From Flavobacteriaceae bacterium MAR_2009_75 (GTDB lineage Bacteria > Bacteroidota > Bacteroidia > Flavobacteriales > Flavobacteriaceae): a stretch of DNA of 64,000 nucleotides. Each line of letters starts with the position of its first letter. Within the stretch, counting starts at the first letter, position 1. Of this stretch, positions 27,116 through 34,462 are shown piece after piece. The position numbers and the translations under genes are program-made. Location: positions 1,425,501 through 1,489,500 of the forward strand of contig PHTZ01000001.1 in NCBI GenBank assembly GCA_002813285.1, written 5' to 3'. The notes beneath the pieces are model-generated. The model had not been told where the DNA came from. It saw nothing but the letters and a program-made list of their open reading frames with translations, and did no database searches.

Positions 27116-27463
27116 ATGAAGGCTTATCTTATAATTTTCGCGCTGATTTTCATGGTCTGCTCTACGCATGCCCAATCATCCGGCACAACTTTTTCAAGCG
27201 ACTCTTCAGAAATAACAATTGAGCAAAAAATAAAAGTCTTCCCCAACCCAGCAACTAGCGTGGTTAATATTTTAGGACTAAAAAACAGTTCGAAAGCAGA
27301 AATATCAATCTTCGACATTTATGGCAATGTGGTATTGTCGCGTAAATGGGAAATTAGAAGAAATGCAGTAAACATCCCTATTTCATCCCTAACAACAGGA
27401 GCCTATATTATCAATATTCATTCAGACGAACAGCACGTACGTACCAAATTCTACAAAAAGTAG
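27116..27463 (+). CDS. Minimal secreted protein with T9SS type A sorting domain
   Basis: The ATG at 27116 is chosen because a signal peptide follows at once (AYLIIFALIFMVCSTHAQ); a start at 27086 would precede it with polar residues. After about 20 linker residues the rest is a type IX secretion C-terminal domain: KVFPNPATSVVNI, IFDIYGNVVLS, ISSLTTGAYIINI and a basic end (TKFYKK). Normally this domain sits behind a large cargo, but here there is no cargo. The mature protein is about 95 residues. It could be a surface peptide, a decoy or regulator of the T9SS, or the remnant of a larger gene. Confidence 0.8.
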   Translation: MKAYLIIFALIFMVCSTHAQSSGTTFSSDSSEITIEQKIKVFPNPATSVVNILGLKNSSKAEISIFDIYGNVVLSRKWEIRRNAVNIPISSLTTGAYIINIHSDEQHVRTKFYKK

Positions 27464-27599
27464 AAGAATTACTTCTTTCTTTCTATTAACAATCTATCTT
27501 TGCGGCCCATTTGATAATCAAAATCATAGGGATAAATTCGTGCAATCATTACTCGTTTATCAATGTCTATTAAAAAGAAAAATATTCTTTAATAACCAT

Positions 27600-27629
27600 T
27601 TGTAATTCAAGAGAATTAGTGTACATTTG
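27600..27629 (+). promoter_or_regulatory. Promoter of rplM-rpsI
   Basis: TTG (27600-27602), a 19-base spacer and TACATTTG (27622-27629) match the Bacteroidetes consensus exactly. The box lies 46 bases before the GTG start of rplM. A second -7-like box, TATCTTTG at 27495-27502, lacks a proper TTG partner. Confidence 0.7.
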
Positions 27630-27675
27630 CAGCCCGTTTATCGGGAGTGAAGTGTTTAATTAAAAAGTAACCGTA

Positions 27676-28131
27676 GTGGATACATTAAGTTATAAGACCG
27701 TTTCGGCCAATAAATCAACTGTAGAAAAACAGTGGTTATTGGTTGATGCCGAAGGGGAGACTTTGGGCCGCATGGCTTCGAAAGTGGCCAAAATGCTAAG
27801 GGGAAAACATAAGCCAAGCTTTACACCGCACGTTGATTGTGGTGACAATGTTATTATCATCAATGCCGAAAAGGTAGAGATGAGCGGTAACAAATGGCAA
27901 GATAAAGTTTATTTGAGATACACAGGTTATCCTGGTGGACAGCGTTCCACTTCTGCAACGGAGCTTTTAGCCAAAAATCCGGCTCAAATTGTTGAGAAAG
28001 CGGTTAAGGGAATGCTTCCTAAAAACAGATTGGGTGCAGAACTTTTCAGAAACCTTAAGGTTTATGTAGGTGCTGAGCACAACCAAGAAGCACAAAAGCC
28101 AACGGTAATCAACTTAAAAGAATTCAAGTAA
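27676..28131 (+). CDS. rplM: 50S ribosomal protein L13
   Basis: The 151-residue protein matches bacterial L13 over its whole length ([62 protein letters not shown]). L13 is an early-assembly large-subunit protein. The start is GTG at 27676; the encoded N terminus (VDTLSYKT, initiated as Met) is the expected one for flavobacteria and no in-frame ATG fits better. Its stop TAA overlaps the rpsI ATG by one base, so the two are translationally coupled. Confidence 0.97.
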   Translation: MDTLSYKTVSANKSTVEKQWLLVDAEGETLGRMASKVAKMLRGKHKPSFTPHVDCGDNVIIINAEKVEMSGNKWQDKVYLRYTGYPGGQRSTSATELLAKNPAQIVEKAVKGMLPKNRLGAELFRNLKVYVGAEHNQEAQKPTVINLKEFK

Positions 28132-28517
28132 TGGATACTATTCATAAAATCGGAAGAAGAAAAACGGCTGTTGCCCGTGTTTACGTTTCCTCAGGAAAAG
28201 GAAACATTACCGTGAACCAAAGGGATTTGAACGACTACTTCCCTACTGCCACACTTCAATACAAAGTAAAGCAACCTTTTGCCCTAACTAGCACTGAAGA
28301 CACTTACGACGTAAAAGTAAACGTATACGGTGGCGGTATTACAGGTCAGGCCGAAGCTGTTCGTTTGGCCCTATCAAGAGCAATGTGTGAGGTAGACGAA
28401 GAAAACCGTTTGACTCTAAAGCCGGAAGGTCTTCTTACTCGTGATCCTAGAATGGTCGAACGTAAGAAATTCGGACAGAAGAAAGCTCGTAAGAAATTCC
28501 AGTTCTCTAAACGTTAA
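28131..28517 (+). CDS. rpsI: 30S ribosomal protein S9
   Basis: The 128-residue protein has the S9 features: IGRRKTAVARVYVSSGKG, VNVYGGGITGQAEAVRLALSRA and the basic C-terminal tail ending KKFQFSKR, which reaches the P-site tRNA. It overlaps the rplM stop by one base. A strong hairpin terminator starts 13 bases after the stop and separates it from the rpsB transcript. Confidence 0.98.
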   Translation: MDTIHKIGRRKTAVARVYVSSGKGNITVNQRDLNDYFPTATLQYKVKQPFALTSTEDTYDVKVNVYGGGITGQAEAVRLALSRAMCEVDEENRLTLKPEGLLTRDPRMVERKKFGQKKARKKFQFSKR

Positions 28518-28530
28518 CAAGAACAATATC

Positions 28531-28566
28531 TGGCATCTTCCGCATTTTGGAAGATGCCAATTTTTA
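28531..28566 (+). terminator. Terminator after rpsI
   Basis: A perfect 11-base stem (TGGCATCTTCC with GGAAGATGCCA) with a 7-base loop is followed by ATTTTTAT. It is a canonical intrinsic terminator. Confidence 0.85.
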
Positions 28567-28567
28567 T

Positions 28568-28783
28568 ATTTTTAACCTAAGTTCATTGAAAGTTCGCCAC
28601 GTGGCGAATAAATTAAAAAACTATTTTCCTTAATGGAAATAGTTCTTCGGGAGACCTCAAAGACACTCAGTCGGTCGGGCACCGTTAGTTTAGCATCTAA
28701 ATGTAAGAGGCTCTTCAATTATTTTAAATAATTGGGGTACCACTCTTACATTGCCTATTCAACAGAACGTAAACTAAATTAAA
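28568..28783 (+). promoter_or_regulatory. Structured leader upstream of rpsB
   Basis: The 217 bases before rpsB hold three inverted repeats: a perfect 16-base palindrome at 28593-28608 (TTCGCC-ACGT-GGCGAA), a hairpin at 28619-28644 (AACTATTTTCC with GGAAATAGTT), and a long two-part hairpin at 28701-28751 (ATGTAAGAG with CTCTTACAT, inner CAATTAT with ATAATTG). Ribosomal protein operons are often controlled by binding of their own product to such leaders, so S2 autoregulation is the natural hypothesis. No promoter is clear-cut; TATATTTT at 28565 is a weak candidate. Confidence 0.5.
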
Positions 28784-29917
28784 ATGGCGAAAGTCGAAGT
28801 AAAACAATTATTGGAAGCTGGTGTGCATTTCGGACACCTTACACGAAAGTGGAACCCTAACATGGCGCCCTACATCTACATGGAGCGCAACGGTATTCAC
28901 GTAATCAACCTTTACAAAACAGTTGCAAAATTAGAGGAGTCTAAAGAGGCTCTTAAAAAAATTGCTGCATCTGGGCGAAAAATTCTTTTTGTTGCCACAA
29001 AAAAACAAGCAAAAGACATTGTTGCCGATAAGGTATCTAATGTAAACATGCCTTACATCACTGAAAGATGGCCTGGTGGTATGTTGACCAATTTCGTTAC
29101 TATCAGAAAGGCGGTTAAGAAAATGGCCTCTATCGATCGTATGAAAAAAGACGGTACTTTCAACACTTTATCTAAAAAAGAGCGTCTTCAAGTTGACCGT
29201 TTGCGTGCAAAATTGGAGAAAAACTTAGGTTCTATTTCAGATATGACACGTTTGCCTGGTGCTTTGTTCATCGTTGACACCATGCGTGAGCACATTGCTG
29301 TGAAGGAAGCTCAGAAATTGAACATTCCTATTTTCGCAATGGTAGATACCAACTCTGACCCAAGAGATGTTGATTATTTAATACCATCTAACGATGATGC
29401 TTCTAAGTCTATCGACATTATCATGTCTGAAGTTACCGGTGCTATTGCCGATGGTTTGGCAGAGAGAAAATCTGAAAAGCAATCAGATAAAGAAGGTTCA
29501 GATGCACCTAAGAAAGAGTCGAAAGAAAAGGCAGCTAAACCAGCTCCAACTCCTGAAACAGTAGAAACTAAAGCTCCTCCGGTTGTCGCTAAAACTCCAA
29601 AACCTGAAGTTGATGTTGAGGCCACTAAAGAAGCTGTAGAAGCCGATAAAAAATCAGAGGCTAAGGCCGACGACTTGACCAAAATTGAAGGTGTTGGCCC
29701 TAAAGCCGAAGAAGCTTTGGTAAAAGCAGGTCTGGCTACTTATGCTGACATAGCTAAAGGAGACCCGGAAAAAATTAAAGAGATTTTGACCGAGGCCAGT
29801 TCAAGAATGGCTCACCTAGACCCTACTTCTTGGCCTAAGCAAGCACAGATGGCAGCTGATGGCAAATGGGACGAGCTTAAGGAATGGCAAGATAGCGTTA
29901 AAGGCGGTGTAGAATAG
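28784..29917 (+). CDS. rpsB: 30S ribosomal protein S2 with C-terminal HhH-like extension
   Basis: Residues 1 to about 230 are a complete S2 (LLEAGVHFGHLTRKWNPNM, TERWPGGMLTNF, LPGALFIVDTMREHIAVKEA). A Lys/Ala/Pro-rich linker of about 65 residues follows, then about 80 residues with helix-hairpin-helix character (DDLTKIEGVGPKAEEALVKA) and a tail containing HLDPTSWPKQ. S2 proteins are usually 230-260 residues; this one has 377. The frame is intact through the extension, so it is a fusion and not a misread stop. The domain may bind rRNA or another ribosomal component. tsf follows after 100 bases, as in most bacteria. Confidence 0.96.
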   Translation: MAKVEVKQLLEAGVHFGHLTRKWNPNMAPYIYMERNGIHVINLYKTVAKLEESKEALKKIAASGRKILFVATKKQAKDIVADKVSNVNMPYITERWPGGMLTNFVTIRKAVKKMASIDRMKKDGTFNTLSKKERLQVDRLRAKLEKNLGSISDMTRLPGALFIVDTMREHIAVKEAQKLNIPIFAMVDTNSDPRDVDYLIPSNDDASKSIDIIMSEVTGAIADGLAERKSEKQSDKEGSDAPKKESKEKAAKPAPTPETVETKAPPVVAKTPKPEVDVEATKEAVEADKKSEAKADDLTKIEGVGPKAEEALVKAGLATYADIAKGDPEKIKEILTEASSRMAHLDPTSWPKQAQMAADGKWDELKEWQDSVKGGVE

Positions 29918-29952
29918 TCTATACTTTCTTAGAAAATTAAATATAACATAAC

Positions 29953-29999
29953 ATTTGCTTGAAGACGTAATGTGAAAGCGTTCATATCTTCAAGCAAAT
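29953..29999 (+). promoter_or_regulatory. Hairpin in the rpsB-tsf spacer
   Basis: A perfect 13-base stem (ATTTGCTTGAAGA with TCTTCAAGCAAAT) encloses a 21-base loop, 18 bases before tsf. There is no T-run after it, so it is not a standard terminator. It could stabilise or process the transcript, or act as an attenuation element that sets the S2 to EF-Ts ratio. Confidence 0.55.
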
Positions 30000-30017
30000 T
30001 GCAAAACAGCATATAAA

Positions 30018-30842
30018 ATGGCAAAAATTACAGCCGCAGAAGTTAATAAACTTAGAAAAACTACAGGCGCAGGTATGATGGACTGCAAAAAAGCCTTGGT
30101 AGAAGCCGAAGGTGATTTCGATAAAGCAATCGAAATTCTTCGTAAAAAAGGACAAAAAGTTGCCGCTAAGAGAGCCGACAGAGATTCTTCTGAAGGTGCA
30201 GCTATCGCCAAGGTGAATTCTGACAGCAATGAAGGTGTCATTATCTCATTGAATTGCGAAACCGACTTCGTAGCCAAAAACGATACTTTCGTAACATTGG
30301 CCAATGAATTGGCAGACCTTGCATTAGGCTTTGAAAACAAAGATGCTTTTCTAGCTGCAGATTTTAAAGGAATGACCGTTCAAGAAAAATTGACCGAACA
30401 AACTGGTGTTATCGGTGAAAAGATTGAAATCGGTGGTTTCGAAAAACTTAGCGCTCCTTTCGTAGGAAGTTATATCCACGCCGGCAACAAAATTGCAGTT
30501 CTTACAGGTCTTTCAGCAAATGTTGATGGTGCCGAAACTGCAGCGAAAGATGTTGCTATGCAAGCAGCGGCAATGAACCCTGTGGCATTGAACGAAGAAG
30601 GTGTTGACCAAACGGTTATCGACAAAGAAATCGAGATAGCGAAGGATCAGTTACGTCAAGAAGGCAAACCAGAAGAAATGTTGGATAACATTGCTAAAGG
30701 TAAATTAAAGCGTTTCTTCAAAGACAACACCTTAATCAATCAAGCTTTCATTAAAGACAGCAAGTTAAGTGTTTCGCAATACTTGAAATCTGTAGATTCT
30801 AATCTAGAGGTTATCGGATTTAAAAGAGTTGCTTTAGGCTAA
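30018..30842 (+). CDS. tsf: Elongation factor Ts
   Basis: The 274-residue protein has the N-terminal UBA-like domain (LRKTTGAGMMDCKKALVEAEGD) and the core with the conserved NCETDFVAKND motif that contacts EF-Tu, followed by the dimerisation region. EF-Ts exchanges GDP for GTP on EF-Tu. It is the second gene of the rpsB-tsf unit and ends before a strong bidirectional terminator. Confidence 0.98.
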   Translation: MAKITAAEVNKLRKTTGAGMMDCKKALVEAEGDFDKAIEILRKKGQKVAAKRADRDSSEGAAIAKVNSDSNEGVIISLNCETDFVAKNDTFVTLANELADLALGFENKDAFLAADFKGMTVQEKLTEQTGVIGEKIEIGGFEKLSAPFVGSYIHAGNKIAVLTGLSANVDGAETAAKDVAMQAAAMNPVALNEEGVDQTVIDKEIEIAKDQLRQEGKPEEMLDNIAKGKLKRFFKDNTLINQAFIKDSKLSVSQYLKSVDSNLEVIGFKRVALG

Positions 30843-30863
30843 TTCTTTTAAAATAGAAATAAC

Positions 30864-30896
30864 AAAAAACCCGCAACTGATGTTGCGGGTTTTTTT
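30864..30896. terminator. Bidirectional terminator between tsf and the M61 peptidase gene
   Basis: AAAAAACCCGCAAC pairs with GTTGCGGGTTTTTT around a 4-base loop. It has A- and T-runs on the two sides and lies between convergent genes, so it can serve both. Confidence 0.88.
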
Positions 30897-30944
30897 ATTC
30901 TCAATGAGCATCGGTACTTGCAATCTTAAAAGCGAATTCACTGA

Positions 30945-32810
30945 TTAACCTTTAAGCCAATTCTCTCTCAATTGAGCTTCTTTGGCACTTACACCTTCTA
31001 CAGGAACAATCGTATCGACCTGCAGCATCGGGGTGCCAGCTTCCCCTTCTAAAAACATTTCTTCACCGTCTCTAACAATACTCATGGTAATTTTTTTGTC
31101 AGAAGACCAACTGAAACTTTGACCAATAATATTTCTAATAGCCTCCAAATCGATCTCAGTACCATTTATAGCTTTTAGCACGTCTCCACCTTCTATACCA
31201 AGCCCTTCGAAGAAACTACTAAGTTGAATGCCCTTTCTTATATATATCTCGTTACTTTCATTAACGTCTATGAAAGGATTTTCACCATCTAGAAAATATC
31301 CTGTTCGCTTTTCAACAGTTTTTCTTTGAAGACCAACCTTAGCAAGGTACTCTTCATAATCAATGGGAGTATCACCTATCACGTGGGTATCAAAAAAAGT
31401 TTTGATTTCTGGGTATGTCATCGCCACAATTTCATCTATCAAATCAGCATCTTCAAAGGGAGTATCTTTTCCATATTTCTTTGAAAGCTCTTTCATTAGC
31501 CATAGCACTCCTTTTTCACCATTGCTTAGTTTTCTGAGCTCAATATCCAAAGCCATATTTATCAAAGCTCCCTTTTCATACACATTGGCGTAATTCTTTT
31601 CATAGGGTTTTTCCAATATATTTTTGCTCATGGTGGTAAAAGACATATGGTCATCATAAGCCTTCGCATTATTAATTTTATCGACCATTCGGGTGTAGAA
31701 CTCTTCTTCATCGATCAAACCTTGTTGAATCTGAAAGAGGTTGGCAAAATATTCCGTTGTTCCTTCATACATCCACAAATGCTGAGACATTTTTGGGTCA
31801 TTGAAATCGAAATATTGAACCTCCTTTGAGTGTACGCTCAGAGGTGTTACGATATGAAAAAATTCATGAGACACAACATCTACCATGGCTTGCTCTAAGC
31901 GCTCTTTAGGCAATGCCTCTGGCAATACGACTACTGTTGAAGTGTGATGTTCCAATGCTCCGAAACCTGATGCATCATTCGGCTCATAAGTCGATAAATA
32001 AAGAAGAATATTGTACTCTTTGGTAGCGTCAATTGGTCCTAAAAAAGCCTTTTGCGCTCCCATCATCTTCTCCATTCGCTCTTTAAGACTTGTAGCAGTA
32101 TAGATTCCGTTCGGGGAATAAACATTTATCGTAACCGTAATATCTTTGATTTGAAATGTTTCCGTATTAGGTTCGGCATATTGGATCGGGTTATCGATGA
32201 CCTCAAAATAACGGTTTGCCAGAAACACATCGGCGGTATCATTCTTCACCTCTAAAACCTTATTTTGCAAAGATGTTGTTGCTTTTAAATCGGTCGGGTG
32301 CGAAACGGTAATTTCATAGGGCACCTCCTTTAAACCTTTAAAATACCCGACAAAACCATGCAGGTTCAACATGAAGTTTTCTCCGGCTAAAATATTCGTT
32401 CCTGATGGTGAAAACACCTTGTCATCAACTTCGCTTTCGGTATCGTAGGTATCATTGACCAAATAAGTGACTTTATCCAGTTTCTTGCCGTTTGCAATTT
32501 TCCAGGTATTATCATCTTCTTTCGAAAAGTCAAGTTCTTCACCATGGTAATCAAATGCCTTAAAGCCTTCAATAAATTTTCCATAGTTATCTTCACTATA
32601 GGTGCCAGGAACCGTCTTCGGAATATAAAAGAACACTTCATCAGTCGTAAATGAACCTGGATCAATTGAAACCTCTACTTTATCATCAACCACATTGTTT
32701 AAATCTAAAGAAGCAAGTATTGGTGTTTTATCGGCAGTAAGCAATGCCCTAGTCGAACCACAACCGTAAAGCACGGCAATTGTCAAAATGCAGACATATA
32801 ATCTCTTCAT
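30945..32810 (-). CDS. M61 family metallopeptidase lipoprotein with PDZ domain
   Basis: The ATG at 32810 is chosen because it opens a lipoprotein signal (RLYVCILTIAVLYGC). The first 200 residues of the 621 are a beta-sandwich typical of M61. The gluzincin site is HEFFHIVTP (His315, Glu316, His319), with a downstream Glu ligand in YEGTTEYFANLF. A PDZ-like domain near 520-590 contains GLGIEGGDVLKAINGTEID. M61 enzymes are aminopeptidases related to glycyl aminopeptidase, and lipid anchoring suggests peptide trimming in the periplasm or at the surface. The gene interrupts the usual tsf-pyrH neighbourhood in opposite orientation. Confidence 0.92.
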   Translation of the reverse strand: MKRLYVCILTIAVLYGCGSTRALLTADKTPILASLDLNNVVDDKVEVSIDPGSFTTDEVFFYIPKTVPGTYSEDNYGKFIEGFKAFDYHGEELDFSKEDDNTWKIANGKKLDKVTYLVNDTYDTESEVDDKVFSPSGTNILAGENFMLNLHGFVGYFKGLKEVPYEITVSHPTDLKATTSLQNKVLEVKNDTADVFLANRYFEVIDNPIQYAEPNTETFQIKDITVTINVYSPNGIYTATSLKERMEKMMGAQKAFLGPIDATKEYNILLYLSTYEPNDASGFGALEHHTSTVVVLPEALPKERLEQAMVDVVSHEFFHIVTPLSVHSKEVQYFDFNDPKMSQHLWMYEGTTEYFANLFQIQQGLIDEEEFYTRMVDKINNAKAYDDHMSFTTMSKNILEKPYEKNYANVYEKGALINMALDIELRKLSNGEKGVLWLMKELSKKYGKDTPFEDADLIDEIVAMTYPEIKTFFDTHVIGDTPIDYEEYLAKVGLQRKTVEKRTGYFLDGENPFIDVNESNEIYIRKGIQLSSFFEGLGIEGGDVLKAINGTEIDLEAIRNIIGQSFSWSSDKKITMSIVRDGEEMFLEGEAGTPMLQVDTIVPVEGVSAKEAQLRENWLKG

Positions 32811-32933
32811 AAATATGTATTTATAATTTAGATGGATGTTCTCATACAAAATGTTGCAAGAATATAAAATTTAACAGAATTGCCCATCATTATTAGGAAA
32901 TAATTAAGGTTGATACTATCTGCAACATCGATA

Positions 32934-32963
32934 TTACACCCTAACATTTTTTGATTATTTTTG
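32934..32963 (+). promoter_or_regulatory. Candidate promoter of pyrH-frr
   Basis: TTA (32934-32936), 19 bases and TATTTTTG (32956-32963) match the consensus except for one base in the upstream element. It lies 20 bases before the pyrH ATG. Confidence 0.5.
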
Positions 32964-32983
32964 CCTCAACGAAATTGTAACCG

Positions 32984-33691
32984 ATGCAATATAAAAGGAT
33001 TCTTCTCAAGCTTAGCGGCGAGGCCCTAATGGGTAAAAAACAATATGGTATTGACCCTGATCGCCTAGCGGAATATGCCGAAGAAATCAAAAAAGTTTCT
33101 GAAAAAGGTGTTGAAATCGCCATAGTTATAGGTGGCGGAAACATTTTTAGAGGTTTAACCGGAGCAGCTATGGGAATGGATAGAGTTCAGGGTGATCATA
33201 TGGGCATGTTGGCCACGGTGATTAACGGTTTGGCATTACAAAGTGCCCTAGAGACTCACGGAGTTCAGACACGGTTACAATCTGCCATTCACATCAACGA
33301 AGTTGCCGAACCCTTTATTCGAAGAAGGGCAATGCGACATCTTGAAAAAGGGAGGGTCGTCATCTTTGGAGGCGGTACCGGAAACCCATATTTCACCACA
33401 GATTCTGCAGCTGTTTTAAGGGCTATAGAAATTGAGGCCGATGTGATTTTAAAAGGAACTCGTGTTGACGGAATTTATACTTCCGACCCTGAAAAAGATA
33501 AAAATGCCACCAAATTCGATACTATTTCGTTCGCCGATGTATTATTGAAAGGATTAAAGGTTATGGACACTACCGCCTTTACTTTGAGCCAAGAAAACGA
33601 ATTACCGATCGTTGTTTTTGATATGAATAAAAAAGGTAATTTAATGAAGCTCGTAGAAGGAGAGAACATAGGCACCGTTGTGAACCTTTAG
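32984..33691 (+). CDS. pyrH: UMP kinase
   Basis: The 235-residue amino-acid-kinase-fold enzyme has [13 protein letters not shown] at the N terminus, [11 protein letters not shown] for phosphate binding, [18 protein letters not shown] and [19 protein letters not shown]. It phosphorylates UMP to UDP and in bacteria is a hexamer controlled by GTP and UTP. The length is standard. frr follows after 44 bases, so the usual pyrH-frr pair is kept. Confidence 0.98.
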   Translation: MQYKRILLKLSGEALMGKKQYGIDPDRLAEYAEEIKKVSEKGVEIAIVIGGGNIFRGLTGAAMGMDRVQGDHMGMLATVINGLALQSALETHGVQTRLQSAIHINEVAEPFIRRRAMRHLEKGRVVIFGGGTGNPYFTTDSAAVLRAIEIEADVILKGTRVDGIYTSDPEKDKNATKFDTISFADVLLKGLKVMDTTAFTLSQENELPIVVFDMNKKGNLMKLVEGENIGTVVNL

Positions 33692-33735
33692 TAAGGCACT
33701 ATTTTTGTGATATACGCTTAAACAATATTTGAATT

Positions 33736-34290
33736 ATGAACGAAGAGGTACAGTTTATACTCGATTCCGCTAAGGAAAGCATGGATGCTGCAATGAAACA
33801 TTTAGAGAAAGAATTCGTGAAAATACGTGCAGGCAAGGCTAGTCCGGCCATGTTATCCTCCGTTATGGTAGAATATTATGGCTCGCAGACCCCACTTTCA
33901 CAGGTTGCGAATATTAATACGCCCGATGGCAGAACCATCTCTGTACAACCTTGGGAAAAAAACATGTTGCACGAAATTGAAAAAGCGATCATGAATTCTA
34001 ATTTGGGCTTTAACCCAATGAACAATGGTGATTTCGTGATTATAAACGTTCCTCCCCTTACTGAGGAACGGCGAATTCAATTAACCAAGCAGGCCAAAGC
34101 GGAAGCGGAAGACTGCAAAGTTAGTATTCGAAGTGCGCGACAAGATAGTAATAGGGAAATCAGGGAAATGGATGCCTCGGAAGATTTGCAAAAAAATGCC
34201 GAAGTAGACATTCAAGAGCTGACTGATAAGTATATCAAAAAAACAGATGCCTTCTTAGCATTAAAGGAAAAAGAAATCATGAAAGTCTAG
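33736..34290 (+). CDS. frr: Ribosome recycling factor
   Basis: The 184-residue protein has the L-shaped RRF pattern: helix I ending FVKIRAGKASPAML, the small domain VEYYGSQTPLSQVANI, and the helical C-terminal PPLTEERRIQLTKQAK region. RRF splits post-termination ribosomes together with EF-G. It is the second gene of the pyrH-frr unit and is followed by a terminator. Confidence 0.98.
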   Translation: MNEEVQFILDSAKESMDAAMKHLEKEFVKIRAGKASPAMLSSVMVEYYGSQTPLSQVANINTPDGRTISVQPWEKNMLHEIEKAIMNSNLGFNPMNNGDFVIINVPPLTEERRIQLTKQAKAEAEDCKVSIRSARQDSNREIREMDASEDLQKNAEVDIQELTDKYIKKTDAFLALKEKEIMKV

Positions 34291-34313
34291 CCTCTTTCAT
34301 AGAGAACTAATTT

Positions 34314-34345
34314 AAAAGCGGCCTTTTTTGGTCGCTTTTTTATTT
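34314..34345 (+). terminator. Terminator after frr
   Basis: AAAAGCGGCC and GGTCGCTTTT form a 10-base stem with one wobble pair and a T6 loop, followed by TTATTTTTAT. Confidence 0.8.
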
Positions 34346-34462
34346 TTATACAGCCCTCACTTAACTGAATGCGCCCATTAATAATCAACCTTGTATTTCG
34401 GCTAATCAACTTTAGGAACACACCTTATCATTCTTTACCTTTGCCGTCGGTAAAAATCTACC

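Noticed and set aside
29374-29682. 102-residue minus-strand frame in rpsB
   Set aside because: It is the antisense of the low-complexity S2 linker, Ser/Ala-rich by reflection.
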